Below, one piece after another: positions 9,946 through 20,199 of a DNA stretch of 64,000 nt (position 1 is its first letter; each line of letters begins with the position of its first letter). Source of the stretch: Hibiscus mutabilis (Eukaryota > Streptophyta > Magnoliopsida > Malvales > Malvaceae); NCBI GenBank assembly GCA_019671005.1, contig CM033714.1, positions 57,893,741-57,957,740 on the forward strand. The letters run 5' to 3'. The position numbers and the translations under genes were made by a program. The notes below the pieces were generated by a model that saw nothing but the letters and a program-made list of their open reading frames with translations, ran no database searches and had not been told where the DNA came from.

Positions 9946-10640
9946 GTCGTGCGGCACTTGAAAGGACTCATCCTAGACAAGTCAACCTTCAACCCGTCCC
10001 TTATCCAAGGACTTAACTCGAAAGCGTCGTCTCATGATCTATCAGGCAAAATGCATATCTAAAATCGTATCCCGCAAGGCCTAGCGAATGCTAGGTGCCA
10101 ACCCCTGACTTCAACGTCAAGCGCGATATAGGGCTCTTTGGCCCCAAATCGTCCCTAGGACATCAAGCTAGAGAGACATTGTGCCATCCGCTTGGCCCCA
10201 AAGCCCGCACACCTAGGCCCCACATGGGCCTAGGAGAAGGTCACTTACACCAAGGCAGTTCGGCTACTAGCACATGGCGAGGGGGATGGTGGGGACCCGA
10301 CACCAGACCACTTCCCCCCTAAAGAGCTAAATAAACTTACCAAGTATGACGCGAGTAGACGTTGCTTCGTCCCAACAGAGGACACTTCCTGGACAGGGCC
10401 GCCATCATCTTCCCAAAGCATCCTGACTTGCATTTTTGACTTGGTATCTCCTTAGGGATTGCTCAACTCATCACTCGGTTCGCCTTTGCTCAGTCCTGAA
10501 TGGACTTGTCAAGGCAGGATCGCACCGCAAGAGAGATGGCCTTGACATTCTCCCGCACTTCCTCTATCGATGGCCTCATCGATGTAGCCCGAAAAGGAGA
10601 TGGTCATGACACTAGGCACGACATCCATTGAACAACTTAA
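9946..10640. other. GC-richer unassigned DNA
   Basis: No protein domain is recognised. The segment CTTGACATTCTCCCGCACTT near 10541 resembles, read on the minus strand, the end of a gypsy internal region, but no LTR pair is visible. The composition suggests old retrotransposon LTR or leader sequence. Confidence 0.35.
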
Positions 10641-11416
10641 TTTAAGGGTTGACAATAGAATTATAAAAAATATTTCTCTTTTTTTTTTACCGCAAAAAGC
10701 AAATTTATTAGTATATTAATATAATTAAAGAAATCAAAATCGCATACTAAACTCAAACTCCTTAACCTATTCTAACTTCCCGCACATAATTAAAGCAACA
10801 CCAAGACAGCAAAATAAAAACAAACAGATTATCCTCCAATGAACAGGCATCCCCAAAGACCAAAAACAAAAAAGATACCAGCAAGTATCTTTCCTTGTTC
10901 TCATGATTCCAAACTTCAATTTCGGACAAACTCAAGTTCATAACCTTGGCCAGTTTTTAACATGTTCTAAAGTTCTCATCACAGGGATTGCTCCATTTTC
11001 ATCACCACTGAGTAGCCATCCCATTAAGGTTCAATAATCAAAACCCCAACATCAATTTCATAGCTATGAGTTCCGCATTATCAACGTCAATGACAATCAT
11101 AGTTAGTATATTTTAACTAACCACAACAGTTTATATACAGTAATACTAAAAAATTTAAATCACGATTGTTTCGTTCCTTGTAAATAATTCACACACAGAA
11201 GAGATAAATAATTCACCTTTCAGCTTCAAAGTCAACAATTCTTAATTGAATCAAACCATGGCAGCAGAGTTTCAACGAAGATCTCTGCCAAAAGTTTTAT
11301 TTTATAGTACGGACACAAAGCCTATATCTTTGCACTGAATAGAAAATCACACAAATTTACGTGATCGAAGACCCCATTTTTTTTAGTGCATAATTTGATC
11401 ACGTTCTGAAGGCCAA
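10641..11416 (-). other. 3' flank of the TFL1-like gene
   Basis: AT-rich and without supported coding. A minus-strand AATAAA lies at 11296-11301, about 116 bases past the stop codon, and could serve for polyadenylation. Nothing else is recognised here. Confidence 0.4.
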
Positions 11417-12841
11417 TCAACGTCTTCTTGCAGCTGTTTCTCTCTGAGCATTGAAATAAACAGCAGCAACAGGAAGGCCAAGATTGTTCTCCGCAGCGAA
11501 ATTTCGAGTGTTGAAGTGATCCCTTGAAGAAGGGGACTTGATTATCTGTCGACGTTCCTGTTTGAAAAGAACGAACACAAACCTGTGGATCCCTATATTT
11601 GGCCTTGGGTTCTCATAGCTCACCACTTCCCTTCCTGTTTGATTAAAAAGTTAATGAAGTCAAGATCAGTGTTTTTTTTTTTTTATCTTCTTAAATTGTC
11701 CAAGAATACATGTAATCACACAGAAAAACCTACCAAATGTGACATCTGTAGTGCCAGGGATGTCTGTCACAATCCTGCAAAATGGTCGGATATCAAAGAA
11801 ACTGTAAGTCTATTATTTTCTCTCTCGTGTCAAATGCATGCAGACATCGTTTTGGATAGAGGTGTGCAAAACCAGCTTCGGTTAAGCATAGTAAATTATT
11901 TCAGTTAATTGGTAAGTTCAGGTCACTCAATTATTAACCTTAAACCGTAACTATTAAATCTATTCAGTTAACCGGAGTATTCAGTTCGGCTAATGAATTT
12001 TTTTTTTTAAATTTGTTTATTAAAAATATAAATTTTAACATTATGTTAGAAAAAAGTATATACTTTTAAAAACTGACACATGATATTAGTATCTTTTTTA
12101 ATGCTAGCAAGTTAGACACTTAAGCTTTATAAAATGAAACTAGGGTTTTACTTTTGGGTAATGAGAAGGAAAAATAAATTCAGATTTTTTTACTATAAGA
12201 TATTAAAATGAAAGATAATATAATAATATATATTATCTGACCGGTCAATTCGACTACCCGGTTATTCTCAAAACCGTAAATCATAATCGAACCGGTTGTT
12301 TTTTTAAATAAAAACCCGAACCAAAATCAAAATTTTCAATTCGATAAACTAATTTTTGGTTTGTTTTTTTTTTCAAGTTTCGGGTCGATTTCGGTTTTTT
12401 GCGCACCCTAATTTTGGACCATGCAGCTGCAGGTTTAATTAATTATATAGAGGTGTAGGGTAACTGTACCAGTGAAGGTGCTCCCTTAGATAAGGATCAC
12501 TAGGTCCAGGGACATCTGGGTCGGTCATGACCTACAAGACAAAGTTAAACACCAGCTTGTTCTTGTTCTTGTTCTTGGGGTAATGTATCAATTCAAACAG
12601 ATTAAGAGTTAAGACCTAGCTGAATAAGAAGAAGGTTTATTACCAGGGTGAAGAAAGTTCGCATGTCACCTCCTTCAATCTCAACCCTAGGTTTGGTGAG
12701 AACAGATGAAGGATAGAACTCATGTCCATTGAAGACTCGCTTGTTGTTGAAAGCGACCGACATTTGAATGGTCGGAACGAAATGATCCAGAACATCTCCA
12801 ATGACTCCCCCAACAATCAGAGGCTGTAGCTCCCTTGCCAT
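11417..12841 (-). CDS. TERMINAL FLOWER 1 / CENTRORADIALIS-like PEBP protein, 4 exons
   Basis: Minus-strand exons are 12644-12841 (198 bp), 12470-12531 (62 bp), 11734-11774 (41 bp) and 11417-11634 (218 bp). All introns are GT-AG. The 62 and 41 bp sizes are those conserved in the FT/TFL1 family. The joined frame is open for 172 residues, near the family's usual 172-177. Visible motifs are GHEF-type segment, DPDVPGPSDPY (70-80), GIHR (115-118) and the C-terminal QRETAARRR. His84 (REHLHW) and Asp139 (SSRDHFNTR) match the TFL1-type rather than the FT-type (Tyr/Gln) switch positions, so a floral repressor or meristem-indeterminacy role working with FD-type bZIP factors is inferred. Gly12 replaces the usual Arg in VGRV. 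Expression is unproven, but no coding defect is seen. Confidence 0.93.
11858..12411. mobile_element. hAT-type MITE inside intron 2 of the TFL1-like gene
   Basis: About 554 bp with short imperfect inverted ends: AGAGGTGTGCAAAACC at the left and, read inward from the right, TTAGGGTGCGCAAAAAA. It is flanked by an 8-bp direct repeat, ttttggat (11850-11857) and ttttggac (12412-12419), 7 of 8 matching, the hAT duplication length. The interior is AT-rich with CGGTT/AACCG motifs and no ORF. It makes up most of the 695-bp intron and spares the splice sites. Confidence 0.8.
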
Positions 12842-12943
12842 TCTTCCAGCTGCTTGAAGGATACTAGAATATTAAAGATGATCCAAACCAAAGCAAGGGG
12901 TGGATATGAGTTTGTTGTTGGAGGATGTGAGGAAGCAGAAGCT

Positions 12944-12952
12944 CTTTATATA
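12944..12952 (-). promoter_or_regulatory. TATA box of the TFL1-like gene
   Basis: TATATAAAG on the minus strand, about 103-111 bases upstream of the ATG (12841), a plausible distance for a plant core promoter with a short leader. Confidence 0.55.
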
Positions 12953-12984
12953 GTGTCCGAATCTCTTCCATGGAAAGACCATGA

Positions 12985-13335
12985 GTAAGGGTGTTTGAGT
13001 CATATTTTATAATTCAAATTTTATTTTAATTTTTTTGTCAAGTTTCTATTCAAATTTAATTGTAAACATTTATAATGTATAATACTAATTAGTTTTAATT
13101 TAAACAGTTTTTTATAATCATATAAAATACACATATATATCAAGCAGAATTGAAAGACTAAACTCGAACTTTAAAATTGATCCACTAACTACTAAAAATT
13201 TTGAGTTATTAGAATTTTTATTTTATAATTTAAATTTTATCCAAAAAAATTTTGAGTTGAGTGGAATCGAGTCAAGTATTTTCGCATCGAGTCAAATAAT
13301 TCAATTTTTTTAATCGAGATTTGTACCCTAAGCAT
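12985..13335. repeat. AT-rich dispersed repeat, related to 14455-14650
   Basis: It shares with 14455-14650 a run of similar words: ACTCGAACT, GATCYACTAA, TTTTGAGTTAT, CAACTCAAATTTTAT and GAGTCGAG/GAGTCAAG, ending TTTGTACCC or TTGTATCCACCC. This looks like two diverged copies of a non-autonomous element, close upstream of the TFL1-like gene. Confidence 0.5.
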
Positions 13336-15469
13336 AAGTTCTCTAGATCTAAGCTAACGGCTAAGGTGTGGAGATTGAAGAGTATAAAGGAATATGGGAA
13401 ATAAAGGACGGACTATATATCTACTCCGTCTCTTGTGAGCTCCTTGGGGTGCCAGATGAATCATATGGATTAATACCTTTGTAAATATTCTATTCATTCA
13501 TATTAGTTTGAAATTTATATGATTATTTCCTCATCTAGGGGCCCTGGAAATGGTTCTTCATTGGCTGTTTTCACGGCTTTTTATATACAAATCAATTAAA
13601 TATTCATTCAAACACAAGGTTTATTTGCTTCCTAACACTAATGTTTATTTGAGTTGTAATAAATTCAATTGTAAATGCACCATTATTATTATATTCATTT
13701 GTTTGTTAATGTAATTGATTTTTATTTTTCATTGTAGACAATAGTGGTTGTTCATATATATTTTTTAGTTTTTTGATTAATTTTTTTAATCCTTTCTATG
13801 TATTCAAAATTTATTATTTAGGATTTGATTTGTGCTCTTTGAAGGTCTTAGAGAAAATAACCGACGAATATAATTAGTGTACTTTTAGTTTTTTTATTGA
13901 AATTGTGATTTTTGTTGTTATAAAGATGCAAAAGTTTGGATCGTTTAAAATCCTTGTTATAGATATGAACTAGAAGAATGGAGGGTTATAATTAAAATAA
14001 TTTCTCAAATGATTCTATAAAAAATAAATGAAAAAAAAGGCAAACAAAATTAACGAACGATGAAAGTAAATATTAGATATGACGACATCCCCTTTTAAGC
14101 ACACGTGTCTTGGTTGATGGAAGATATAACCTTCTAAGGAAAATTTCACCTTAACAACCTAGACGACAGCATTGAGGTAAGAAAGATTGACACCTAACCC
14201 TCTAAGCGGTACTTAGACAATAAAAAAGAACACCTCAATTCGTCATAATACAATTAAAAATTTTCACTATAAAACAAGAATAAGATACAAATCTTGAAAA
14301 AAAAAACTGTGCAAGAGGCTTTTTTGAAGAATAATATTTTTTATTTCTTATGGAGTAGAAATAAAAATAACACATATTTTTTTCACATTTTTTTCATACG
14401 TGACTTATTTTTTTTCTCAATAAATATGATTTCATATGTGGCATATGTTTTTTATATTTTTTAAATCGATATATATATCGAGAAAAATTGAGGAATCCGA
14501 CTCGAACTATTGATCTACTAATTATTAAAATTTTCGAGTTATTTGAGTTATTTAATTTTTTATTTTACAACTCAAATTTTATTTAATTTTTTTAGTTGAG
14601 TCAAGACAAATTTTTCCACCTAGAGTCGAGTTGTATCCACCCTATGTTAAATACGTACACAGCTTTTGTCCAGATTTCATCCGAAATATCATCAAAAGTC
14701 AATTGATGCTTTAACTTCATGAACAACTTATTCTTTTTGTCCCAAAAGACTAGCTTTATCCCTCCTATGCTACTATCATCATGTGGTATTTACTTTTTAT
14801 TCATTTAAAGAACTAGATGTTGTAATTAGTTAATAAAAAAATTAAACACTCATTTGTACGTGGATGCATGATGCATGAATGCCGACAAATAAAGGAAACT
14901 CATCTTTTTCATTTAAGGCAAATGAGAAAAGATACTGAGAAATTGTTTAATGCTTTTTGATTTCATAGAACTTTCCCGAAATTACATGAGCAAACATCTT
15001 CTTACCATTTTAAGATAGATTCTTCTAGAGGAGAGAGCATAAAGCTTGAGCCACTGAGTGTGTAGTGCACCCGAGTCATTTCAATGTAAATTATAAACAA
15101 ATTCAGTGGAATTCCAAATTCGCTTGGTGAAATAGATGGTGGTTATTCCATAACTGTAGTTTTTATTATTGTTATTTGTTAAATGTATGAATAAGGCCTA
15201 TTTTTTAGTAGTTGTTCATATGTATGGCCTAATTAACCTATAAAAACAATCAAATAGTAATCTGGGAGATATTCATTATTCGGCGAAAATTTTGAATTAA
15301 CCGCCTGAATCGAATTAATTTGGTTAAATGATCGGTCATTGAGGTCTGTTTGGTTAGAGAATAGTTAAAGAATGTTTTAGAGTTCAATTATCGATTAATT
15401 CATTTAGAAACTAATTAATTAACTGAATTAACCAATTACCCAAAAAATATTATGTATGTATGTATATAT
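13336..15469. other. AT-rich intergenic DNA
   Basis: No coding region is supported. It contains the second diverged copy (14455-14650) of the dispersed repeat at 12985-13335. Near 15270-15440 there are AACCG/CGGTTA words like those of the hAT-type MITE in the TFL1 intron. Long A and T runs are common. Confidence 0.5.
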
Positions 15470-15695
15470 GGGATGGGATACAGTTACATGGTGTAAAACT
15501 CATTTAGTTTTACACTAATCTATGGCCATTGAATGAGTAAAATGGATGGATAAGATTAACAGTAAAAAATGTGAAGATTATCACTTGGAAAAAAAAAGAT
15601 AAGGAAACAATCTTAGCCATTAATTACCATCATCCAACGGTCCAAAAACTGTGTAAAAGTAATTGAGTTTTACACAGTGTAAATGGGTCTTAACC
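15470..15695. mobile_element. MITE copy 1
   Basis: Begins GGGATGGGATACAGTTACA and ends in the complementary form (GTGTAAATGGGTCTTAACC). The terminal inverted repeats are about 35 bp, with GTGTAAAACTC near each end. No ORF. A second copy lies 19 bp downstream in the same orientation; flanks are TA-rich. Confidence 0.75.
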
Positions 15696-15714
15696 TTATA
15701 TATATATATAAAAA

Positions 15715-15936
15715 GGGATGAGATCCAGTTACATGGTGTAAAACTCATTTAGTTTTACACTAATCCATGGCCATTAGATGAGTGAAATGGATGGATGAGA
15801 TTAACATAGAAAATGTGAAGATTATCACTTGGGGAAAAATAAGGAAATAATCTTAGCCATTAATTACCATTATCCAGCAGTCCAAAAAAAGTGTAAAACT
15901 AAATGGGTTTTACACCATGTAAGTGGATCCTAACCC
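15715..15936. mobile_element. MITE copy 2
   Basis: Same family and orientation as 15470-15695. The ends pair well over about 37 bp: GGGATGAGATCCAGTTACAT inward, and on the reverse strand GGGTTAGGATCCACTTACAT. The interior is nearly identical to copy 1 apart from small indels. Confidence 0.8.
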
Positions 15937-15950
15937 ATGTATAAATGGTT

Positions 15951-16188
15951 ATATTTTGATGCACAAATTATGTAAAAAATTACACAACCTTTCATATTTA
16001 AACTATAAAATCTAAAACCTAAATTCATAACTCTAACACCTTAAAACCTAAACCTTAAACCCTAAACCTTAAGCTCTATATTATAATAATAAATAATAAA
16101 TTCTACGCCTACCACCTAAATCCCTAAACCCTAAAATTAAAAGGCTTGTGTAAACGTTTACACAAGATTGTGTATCAAAGTATTTTCC
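15951..16188. mobile_element. MITE-like unit with telomere-like interior
   Basis: The left end, TTTTGATGCACAAATTATGT, pairs with the right end read in reverse, CTTTGATACACAATCTTGTG, over about 35 bp. The middle has scattered CCCTAAA-type words (16040-16080, 16120-16135). No ORF; target duplication unclear. Confidence 0.6.
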
Positions 16189-16640
16189 ATACATAAAAGC
16201 TCCGACTCATTAAAATTTTGGGTAAACTATCTATTTAGCACCCAACCTATTATCGTGTTTCTATTTTGATCACTCAACTAATTTTTTTAACAAAACCGTT
16301 TCTAATGTTACATTTCTTTTCTATTTTAGCCATTGACCGTTAAGTTTGACCGTTGACTTAATAGAAATAATGATATAGCATGGTATAATAGTAGTTTCAG
16401 TCCCCAAAACTTTTAAATTATCCTAAATCAAAATTATTCAATAAATTCTCAATATTTAAAATTCTAACAATTTAGCCATTATTTTTATTTGAATTTAACA
16501 TCCAATAAGAGAATAAACCAAGGCAATAGTAGTCTCATGCCCCCAAAACTAATGCTTGACCACTGATGCTAATAACTCATTTAAATTATTCCTTGGCAAA
16601 CATATTATTTTTAATTAAATTTAGTTTGAAATTTAGTTTG

Positions 16641-16641
16641 A

Positions 16642-16670
<29 letters not shown>
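16641..16670. repeat. (AAT)n microsatellite
   Basis: About ten AAT units in an AT-rich stretch. Confidence 0.9.
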
Positions 16671-16672
<2 letters not shown>

Positions 16673-16903
16673 TTTAGTTTGAAAATATAAAAAATCTCGT
16701 ATCAAAAAATTTTAATTAAATATTATTTTTATTATCCATATAATGAAAGGTTAAGTGTTTATTTATAATTTAGATCCCAAATTTCAATTCCTTTAAATTC
16801 ATTTCATATTTTCCTTAAAAATCTCAAATGTAGTTTATATAATTAATATATTTTTGTTAAACATTACAAAACTGAGCTTAGCTCAATGGTTAGACGTTGA
16901 TTA

Positions 16904-17727
16904 AGAGTGCTAATTGAGTGGAGCAGCTCGCAAATAGCTCGATCTCGATTAAAACTCAATCAATGCTAGATTTTAATCGAGAAAGGCCCAACTCGGCTCG
17001 ATAAGTTAGCGAGAAGTTCGTTATTTTTTATATTTTTTATGATTTTTTGCTGACTACCTTAAAAAAGTATGTTCCAAGAAGTTTAAAAGCTAGTTGAAAA
17101 CTCTAAAAAAGTTCAGTGACTTTCTATGTAATTTACTCATAAAATATTTGGTTTCAAATTTCCAAAATGTTTTGTATTTCCCGATAATTCAAAAAATTAA
17201 TTTGTATTAATAAAAAATTAAATTATAATAATTAACCTTTCTTTCTTCTTTTTTATTAAAGCCTTTCGGTTTTGTTTTATTATTACTTTATGTTTAAAAG
17301 TAGAAAAAAGAAAAAAAAATAGTTTTTATTAAAAAATTTGATTGAAAGTTAAAACTCCGAAATCTTAAAGCATTCTTCCCTTTACTGTTTATCGAAGATC
17401 GTTGAGAAATTAAAAAGTCTCGCACTCGAATTTCGACTTCATCTTTAACTCGGTCATAACAGGTTCCTTTATTTATCTCTTCAATCCTCACTTTTTTTTC
17501 TTCTCAATTTATATGTTTATATTAAGCTCTAATAGGGATTATTAGATTTTACCTATATTAAAAAAACAAGATAAAAAATTTGGTGAGTTTAACGAGCTAC
17601 GAGTCGAGTCGAGAAATGAAATATTTTAACGGGCACGAGTCACGCACATTTTTATCGAGTTTAATGAGCAACGAAATTTTTTAATGAGCACTATTCAACT
17701 CACAACCGACTTACTTGATAAGCACCC
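16904..17727. mobile_element. Possible non-autonomous hAT-like element
   Basis: The ends AGAGTGCTAATTGAGT and, in reverse, GGGTGCTTATCAAGT are similar. Subterminal regions at both ends carry CTCGA/TCGAG words (CGATCTCGATTAAAACTC; ACGAGTCGAGTCGAG). No ORF. An 8-bp duplication is not convincing, so the boundary call is tentative. Confidence 0.4.
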
Positions 17728-18229
17728 GTAACATTGATACAGTGCACTTGATGTGCCAAGTTTGATTTTCTTTTTTGGCGTTGTGTTTTCATTTCTTTTC
17801 TAATAGGATATAATATATAAATGATATGTTTGTCAATTAATAACCTCAAGTGAGCTATTAACATCAATGGTTACGCGTTAGTTTAAACCATGCTGTTACC
17901 TTGGGTTATTTTCATTTCTTTTTAAATAAGATGACATCATCTTATTCGAGTTAAATTTATTAAATAATTTTAAATTAAAATTAAATTGGTAAAATATATA
18001 AATTTTGGAGAATAAAAAGATTATTATATAATGTCATTTTACTGTTTTACTTAAATCAACGGTCAAATTTAACAGTCGGCAACCAAAACAGAAAAGAAAC
18101 ATAACGTTAAGTATGTTTTTTCAAAAACAATAGTTGGGATTTAAAGAAAACAAAACCTCATTGTGAAGTCTAGTTCTATCTTTAAAGACTAACCTTGTGA
18201 AATTCAGTTCTAGTTCAAAATCATGCTAC

Positions 18230-18930
18230 TTAAAAAATGATGGGGTTTAAAGAAAGCTAAACATCACAATAAGAAAGTAGCCAATTATATGAAACTAAAA
18301 AAGAACAACCATAAGAAAAACTCGCCAGCTTGATCAATTTCTACATATGCGGTAATGTTATGCACAAAGCCTATTCGTGCTATCAACGCTCAGAGCTCCA
18401 AAATGAGAACAAATCGCAGGCACACATGGTTGAAAATTTAGATGAGGTTACCATTATTGTATTTTTCGAAGTAAATCTAGTGAAGAAAAATGTTGAATGA
18501 ATTGTAGACGTTAGCACTTCCAAACACTTCTGTGCCAATATAAAGATATTCAACGAGTTTGAAAGTGTGGCTAATAGTGAATAAGTTTATATGAGGAGTT
18601 CCAGTAGCTCAAAAGTACTTGGTAAATGAGAGATCCTACTTTAAGTTTATTCCTTGCAAAACATTAACTTTTAAATAATGTTCTTTATGTATCAGTTTTG
18701 CGTAAGAAATTTGATTAGTAGTATATTATGCAATGATGCATTTATTAAATTAGTATTTGAATCTAATAAATTTATACTTTATCAAATTTGAGATTACGTT
18801 GAAAATGATATTTAAATGGAGGTTTATTTGTGATTGAAATTATGTGTAATGAAAAAACAAGGTTATCACTTCTACTTATATTGTCAACTCTTGATATGTG
18901 GCATGCTAAATTAGGTTGCATGGACATTCA
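18230..18930 (+). pseudogene. Ty1/copia remnant A: protease and GAG-pre-integrase region
   Basis: Frames in pieces carry IVDVSTSKHFCAN (the copia protease motif, normally DSGAS-HF, with the preceding Trp codon now a stop), FNEFESVAN, KLVFESNKF and a degraded WHARLGH-like end (CGMLN). The segment is closely related to 24110-24720 and shares its upstream sequence (AACCATAAGAAAA, CAATTTCTACATATGC). It breaks off at about 18930 into unrelated GC-rich sequence. Multiple stops; dead. Confidence 0.75.
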
Positions 18931-19136
18931 ATCTAAGAATGGCAACGGGACGGGGCGGGTCAAGTTTTTGACCGACCCCGCCACGAAATTTAAGAGAGTA
19001 TACATGAACTCTCGCTGCCCTGATAATTGGAAGTCTTCTTCTCGCCTCAAACCCGCCCTGCTCCCCTAACTCGATTGAAAATAAAATATATTTTTCAAAA
19101 TATACTCAAGAATCTTAAAAATGTGAGTAAATTATA
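18931..19136. other. GC-rich patch then AT-rich spacer
   Basis: AATGGCAACGGGACGGGGCGGG (18936 on) resembles the end of a common plant non-autonomous element, but the other end is not found. The open frame 18830-19069 spans copia remnant and this patch and is not believed to be a gene. Confidence 0.35.
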
Positions 19137-19445
19137 TATGAAAACATTAATACTAGAATTAAACAATAATGCAGAATCAAAATTAGCTTAGACCACAACC
19201 CTGCTCGACGGATGGGTCTTGCAGTCAAGCTCCCTTCTGTCTTTGCATTCGAGGGCCAATTTCAAAATATACTGTAAATATGAAAATTTTAACTTTTTTT
19301 TGTTCCTGCAGGTTTATTTGGTTTGTGGTCTAAGCTAATTTGGATTCTGCATTATTGTTTAATTCTAGTATTTATCGATTGGAAATTTAGTTGGGGCAAT
19401 TACTGTAATTTTCTTTCTCATTGGATGGTATTAATGTTTTCATAC
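19137..19445. repeat. Foldback (inverted repeat) of about 52 bp plus outer arm
   Basis: The arm 19149-19200, ending GCTTAGACCACAACC, is nearly the perfect reverse complement of 19320-19373, which starts GGTTTGTGGTCTAAGC. The loop is about 120 bp. Outward, TATGAAAACATTAATAC (19137-19153) pairs with GTATTAATGTTTTCATAC (19428-19445), the right arm carrying about 54 extra bases. No ORF. It could be a MITE or a hairpin-RNA locus. Confidence 0.75.
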
Positions 19446-20199
19446 TAGATTAAGTCCTTAAATAACTCAGCATATTTAAATAAAACCAATGGATTATTTT
19501 CTAATTTATTTGAATAATATCAACTATAATTAACTGCTGCATTTGGTATATAACACTTGCAATCAAAACCATCGTAAATATAAGTAAATGTAATTGCAAC
19601 CATTTGTCTTGGAACAGATAAATGAAAACGATCAGCATATTATAGCACTTTCAAACAAAAACAGCGTAACCAAAATACAATGCGCTTCTTCCATTGGATT
19701 TTCTTTACACAAAACAACATAAGATATAATACAACAAAGATTGCTTATTACTTATAATCACAAGTCGGTAGCAAAACGAGTTCAAAGACAAGTTTAAACG
19801 TAGAACGAGTTTAAAGTTCAAACTCAAGGTAATTAAAGTCACAAGTTCATAGCAAATTTAAACTACAATTATCAACACCACACAGAAAACACCCATTGTC
19901 ATCGGTTTAATTTCTTCTATCTTCATTAATCACAGAGGTCCTACAAATAAATTTTTTGGATCAATTTATTGAAACAATAATATACTTAAAGTAATAAATT
20001 TGAGTTATTCATTACCGTTATCCGATATTGCTTGATGCATCGATTTCATCATCTTCATGGAATGAGCTTGATGCCTTGATTTCATTATTTAAAATGACAA
20101 ATAAAATCTAATAAGAAAATAATAGGCAGCAATAATATAATCAAAATATTTTTATAGTTTAAACCTTTTTTAACACATAACCAACTTTGACAACATGTC
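19446..20199. other. AT-rich DNA, nothing recognised
   Basis: No coding or repeat structure could be assigned. Short near-duplicated phrases (GATGCATCGATTTCATCATC / GATGCCTTGATTTCATTATT near 20033-20090) are seen. Confidence 0.4.

Larger units (their letters stand above)
16241..18138. mobile_element. Element with long inverted repeats, nested insertion inside
   Basis: The left arm (16241-16360), with CCCAACCTATTATCGTGTTTC and GACCGTTAAGTTTGACCGTTGA, pairs imperfectly with the right arm (about 18010-18138), whose reverse reads CCCAACTATTG and CTGTTAAATTTGACCGTTGA. Arms over 100 bp with no ORF suggest a MULE-like non-autonomous element, though no target duplication was confirmed. The GAGTGC-bounded unit 16904-17727 sits inside it. 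Confidence 0.5.

Noticed and set aside
9671..10062. Opposing open frames in the 46-bp array
   Set aside because: Frames on both strands follow from the tandem unit; no protein similarity.
16040..16135. Interstitial telomere array
   Set aside because: CCCTAAA words are scattered and imperfect, inside a MITE-like unit; not a real telomeric tract.
16873..16895. tRNA-like GCTTAGCTCAATGGTTAGACG segment
   Set aside because: It resembles an A box, but no B box or cloverleaf follows; at most the stub of a tRNA-derived SINE.
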